From assembly GCA_963730065.1 (NCBI GenBank), contig CAVSQL010000010.1, forward strand, positions 85,877 through 149,876: a stretch of 64,000 nt of DNA. Direction: 5' to 3'. Positions 63,162-64,000 of this stretch are shown here, in pieces; positions within the stretch are counted from its first letter, which is position 1; each line of letters opens with the position of its first letter. The position numbers were made by a program, and so were the translations under genes. A model generated the notes under the pieces. It was not told the DNA's origin, did no database searches, and saw only the letters and a program-made list of their open reading frames with translations. The stretch comes from UBA9676 sp963730065 (GTDB taxonomy: Bacteria > Actinomycetota > Actinomycetes > Streptosporangiales > Streptosporangiaceae).

Positions 63162-64000
63162 CTACGGAAAAATCACCAAAGACTGCAGGGCTAGCAACTT
63201 GCAGTAAACCGCAGTGGGCATAGATTTGTCCCTGACCTCCACCAGCAAGTGCAACGGCCAACTGGTAAGACCCAGCACGTCACTTTGTGCGGTAACTTGA
63301 ATATCAAGATCGATATCCCGACCTTTGCGTGGGGTGTAGGTACGGGGGTGAACGCTCACTTTTAGTGCGCCATCCACCTGGTCGCCGACAGGGCCACAGA
63401 CAGGACACAAGATGCGGCGCCGGGGATACATCGGCAAGACCCGATTATTCAATTTGTAAGCAACCAATCGTGTCCTGCACCTGGGGCATGGCCTGCAGCT
63501 TCTGTGCTCTTCAACGGTCAGATACTGACCAAGTACCTCCGCCAGCTTATCACCAAACACTGGCAATCCAGGCGTCCCGGTCAATAGGATGGTAGAAGCC
63601 AATTCCAAAACCGCATTGCCCCAACTGCCAAGCGCATCCCTCAGCTCTTCAAGGGCCGGTCCCACCAACCTTCTGGCCTGGGTCATTCCTAGCAATGATT
63701 CGGTCTCACCAATCGCAGACGGGCCCAGCATCCGCCACACCCGGCTGTCCAATAGTGCCTGAGCACGAGCCATCGCTTGAACATTCTGCTGCAGAGGTCG
63801 GGTCAGGCGTCCTTGCTGCACAGCCACGCCCGTCGCGGCCCGGGTAACAGCGTCCATAGTATTTCTTAGCAGCCACGCAGGGCCAGCCCCGGCCTCCGTT
63901 ACATCATGATTATCAAGCCTCGGCGCTGCAGCTCTGCCGACCGCTTCCTTTCTTATCTCGGTAAATGAAGCACGCGGATCGCCCAGAAGCGCATAAGCGC
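63162..64000 (-). CDS. zinc-ribbon-containing protein, C-terminal part (5' end outside window)
   Basis: The frame is open to the last base, so the ATG at 63857 is probably internal and at least 279 residues are visible. The first visible residues include YALLGDPRASFTEIRKEAV; an LLGDP segment ends many CHAT and clostripain-type peptidase domains, so such a domain may lie upstream (weak inference). Further on, CPRCRTRLVAYKLNNRVLPM followed by RRRILCPVCGPVGD is a four-cysteine zinc ribbon. The tail (DIDLDIQVTAQSDVLGLTSW) is beta-rich. Base composition is clearly lower in GC than the rest of the window, which suggests recent acquisition. Confidence 0.6.
   Translation of the reverse strand, partial: AYALLGDPRASFTEIRKEAVGRAAAPRLDNHDVTEAGAGPAWLLRNTMDAVTRAATGVAVQQGRLTRPLQQNVQAMARAQALLDSRVWRMLGPSAIGETESLLGMTQARRLVGPALEELRDALGSWGNAVLELASTILLTGTPGLPVFGDKLAEVLGQYLTVEEHRSCRPCPRCRTRLVAYKLNNRVLPMYPRRRILCPVCGPVGDQVDGALKVSVHPRTYTPRKGRDIDLDIQVTAQSDVLGLTSWPLHLLVEVRDKSMPTAVYCKLLALQSLVIFP

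Overview
The window is a high-GC actinobacterial chromosome segment. GTG starts are common, coding density is moderate, and gene families such as XRE-STAND-TPR regulators, IclR-controlled sugar clusters, class III cyclases, DUF3024 and IS110/IS256 elements point to a filamentous actinomycete (Streptosporangiales/Streptomyces-like). The species cannot be told from sequence alone.

Layout. 0-8.2 kb: the 3' end of a MOSC gene, a minus-strand pair (alpha/beta hydrolase and SRPBCC protein) under an HD-domain/LuxR regulator, a GT-C-like membrane protein, a YciI protein and an amidohydrolase. 8.4-23.2 kb: a sugar-acid catabolic region. An APC permease and a truncated alcohol dehydrogenase diverge from an IclR regulator, an enolase-superfamily dehydratase and an SMP-30 lactonase. 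On the minus strand follow a KDPG-type aldolase, a KDG-type kinase, an SDR, a SelA/DgaE-like PLP enzyme, a complete CUT1 ABC importer (two permeases and a lipoprotein) and a second IclR. A MalK/UgpC-type ATPase lies a little further on. Together they suggest uptake of a sugar or sugar acid, lactone opening, dehydration to a 2-keto-3-deoxy acid, phosphorylation and aldol cleavage.

23.3-34.1 kb: an accessory hot spot. It holds two direct copies of a toxin/antitoxin plus DUF3024 unit (the first a deletion derivative), a third toxin/antitoxin pair, two tyrosine-integrase 3' remnants each abutting a tRNA-Phe-like 3' fragment, an intact IS110 element, a decayed DUF4062-cyclase-STAND gene and a LuxR regulator facing a small secreted-protein group. 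In all three toxin/antitoxin pairs the antitoxin is intact and the toxin is broken.

34.6-49 kb: two related XRE-NB-ARC-TPR (STAND) proteins. The first overlaps a previously unlisted 54-codon gene and diverges from a group of small and secreted proteins ending in a cupin. Between the two STAND genes lie a UPF0104/LPG-synthase-like membrane protein and a PQ-loop/FAD-oxidoreductase/CBS operon. 49-54.9 kb: an intact IS256 element with terminal inverted repeats and an 8-bp target duplication, a beta-propeller lipoprotein, a methyltransferase remnant and a large secreted protein ending in a strong hairpin. 54.9-62.9 kb: mostly gene decay, with two multiply frameshifted class III cyclases and an IS256 remnant lacking its catalytic core. 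The last kilobase has lower GC and contains a partial gene running off the right edge.
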